Positions 63,666 through 64,000 of a stretch of DNA of 64,000 bases are shown in pieces. A model generated the notes under the pieces. That model saw nothing but the letters and a program-made list of their open reading frames with translations, was not told where the DNA came from and searched no databases. The number at the start of each line of letters is the position of its first letter. The first letter of the stretch is position 1. This DNA comes from an uncultured Aquimarina sp. (GTDB lineage: Bacteria > Bacteroidota > Bacteroidia > Flavobacteriales > Flavobacteriaceae), in the NCBI RefSeq assembly GCF_947492965.1, contig NZ_CANLOZ010000002.1:682001-746000 (forward strand). Direction: 5' to 3'. Position numbers and translations under genes: made by a program.

Positions 63666-64000
63666 TTACTCAGCGTATTTTTTTATAATACTTTTTCCTA
63701 ATTGGTACATATGCACTTCATCTGGTCCATCTGCTAACCTTAACATTCTTGCAGCAACAAAAAAATGTGCTAAAGGAGTATCTGGACCCACACCTTTTCC
63801 ACCATGAATTTGCATGGCTCTATCAATTACTTTCAATGCCATTTTTGGAGCTACTACTTTAATCATAGCAATTAAATCTTTGGATAATTTATTCCCAAAT
63901 TTATCCATCTTATCAGCTGCAGAAAGTGTCAATAATCTAGCCTGCTCGATATCACATTGTGATTTTGCAATTTCTTGCCGAATACTACTGTAATCTTTAA
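63666..64000 (-). CDS. Acyl-CoA dehydrogenase, C-terminal part (cut by window edge)
   Basis: The frame is open from the stop at 63666 to the end of the window; the start lies outside. The visible part of about 111 residues is the C-terminal helix bundle of an ACAD, with LKVIDRAMQIHGGKGVGPDT and MLRLADGPDEVH, typical of the ACAD10/11 group. It should be the first of the operon genes seen in this window and supplies the dehydrogenation/elimination step paired with the APH kinase. Confidence 0.9.
   Translation of the reverse strand, partial: KDYSSIRQEIAKSQCDIEQARLLTLSAADKMDKFGNKLSKDLIAMIKVVAPKMALKVIDRAMQIHGGKGVGPDTPLAHFFVAARMLRLADGPDEVHMYQLGKSIIKKYAE

Noticed and set aside
1..64000. CRISPR arrays, tRNA or rRNA genes, insertion sequences, prophage
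   Set aside because: No regularly spaced repeats, no cloverleaf or rRNA-like sequence and no transposase or integrase frames were seen.

Overview
This is about 64 kb of AT-rich chromosome from a member of the Bacteroidota, most likely a marine Flavobacteriaceae. An Aquimarina-like genus is my guess from the style of the proteins and cannot be settled by eye. The diagnostic marks are: proteins carrying type IX secretion (T9SS) C-terminal sorting domains (subtilase, GH5 glycanase, a gliding-motility-type adhesin), a PorP/SprF protein with a PorE-like OmpA partner, a DUF4369-type TlpA lipoprotein, and promoters of the Bacteroidota form TTG-N19/20-TAnnTTTG. I see no rRNA, tRNA, CRISPR array, insertion sequence, prophage or clear pseudogene; it reads as core and accessory chromosome without obvious recent transfer.

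Layout. 0.4-5 kb: an OmpA/DUF11 envelope protein, pdxH and a secreted T9SS subtilase. 5-8.4 kb: a minus-strand pyrR-pyrB operon running into a STAS-like small protein, a periplasmic thioredoxin and ribonuclease Z, headed by a consensus promoter with a dyad over the start site. 8.5-13 kb: a secreted unknown protein, rpsA and a TlpA-type lipoprotein. 13-18.7 kb: a tight three-gene operon of a 941-residue type-B T9SS substrate, its PorP/SprF partner and a PorE-like OmpA protein. 19-28.5 kb: the complete histidine biosynthesis operon (hisG-D-C-B-H-A-F-IE) with three passenger genes (GNAT, DUF3667, DinB), two 83-bp palindromic repeats on either side of hisB, and upstream a transcription attenuator with an 18-residue leader peptide holding four consecutive His codons.

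28.6-46 kb: OmpA and membrane-anchored helix-hairpin-helix-like proteins, a sodium:solute symporter, a small two-helix membrane protein, fabG with a VWA-like protein and an SPFH protein, a Gfo/Idh/MocA oxidoreductase, a lone GG-leader peptide precursor, DUF2911, a NIP-type aquaporin, a photolyase operon (SRPBCC, an SDR lacking its catalytic Tyr, photolyase), and a secreted GH5 enzyme. 45.6-52.5 kb: a divergent LysR regulator and the complete histidine-utilisation operon hutH-I-U-G, so the window carries both synthesis and degradation of histidine. 52.5-57.4 kb: two small membrane proteins, a NlpC/P60- or CHAP-like protein, a sensor histidine kinase and ferritin. 57.4-64 kb: a minus-strand catabolic operon (acyl-CoA dehydrogenase and APH-family kinase of the ACAD10/11 type, transglutaminase-like protein, DUF1330, SDRs, two MDR oxidoreductases, MaoC hydratase), truncated by the window edge.

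Best leads for follow-up: the histidine attenuator, the GG-leader peptide, the paired repeats around hisB, the photolyase operon with its nested operator-like dyad, and the ACAD/APH operon. All promoter, operator and RNA-structure calls are read by eye from sequence and are predictions.
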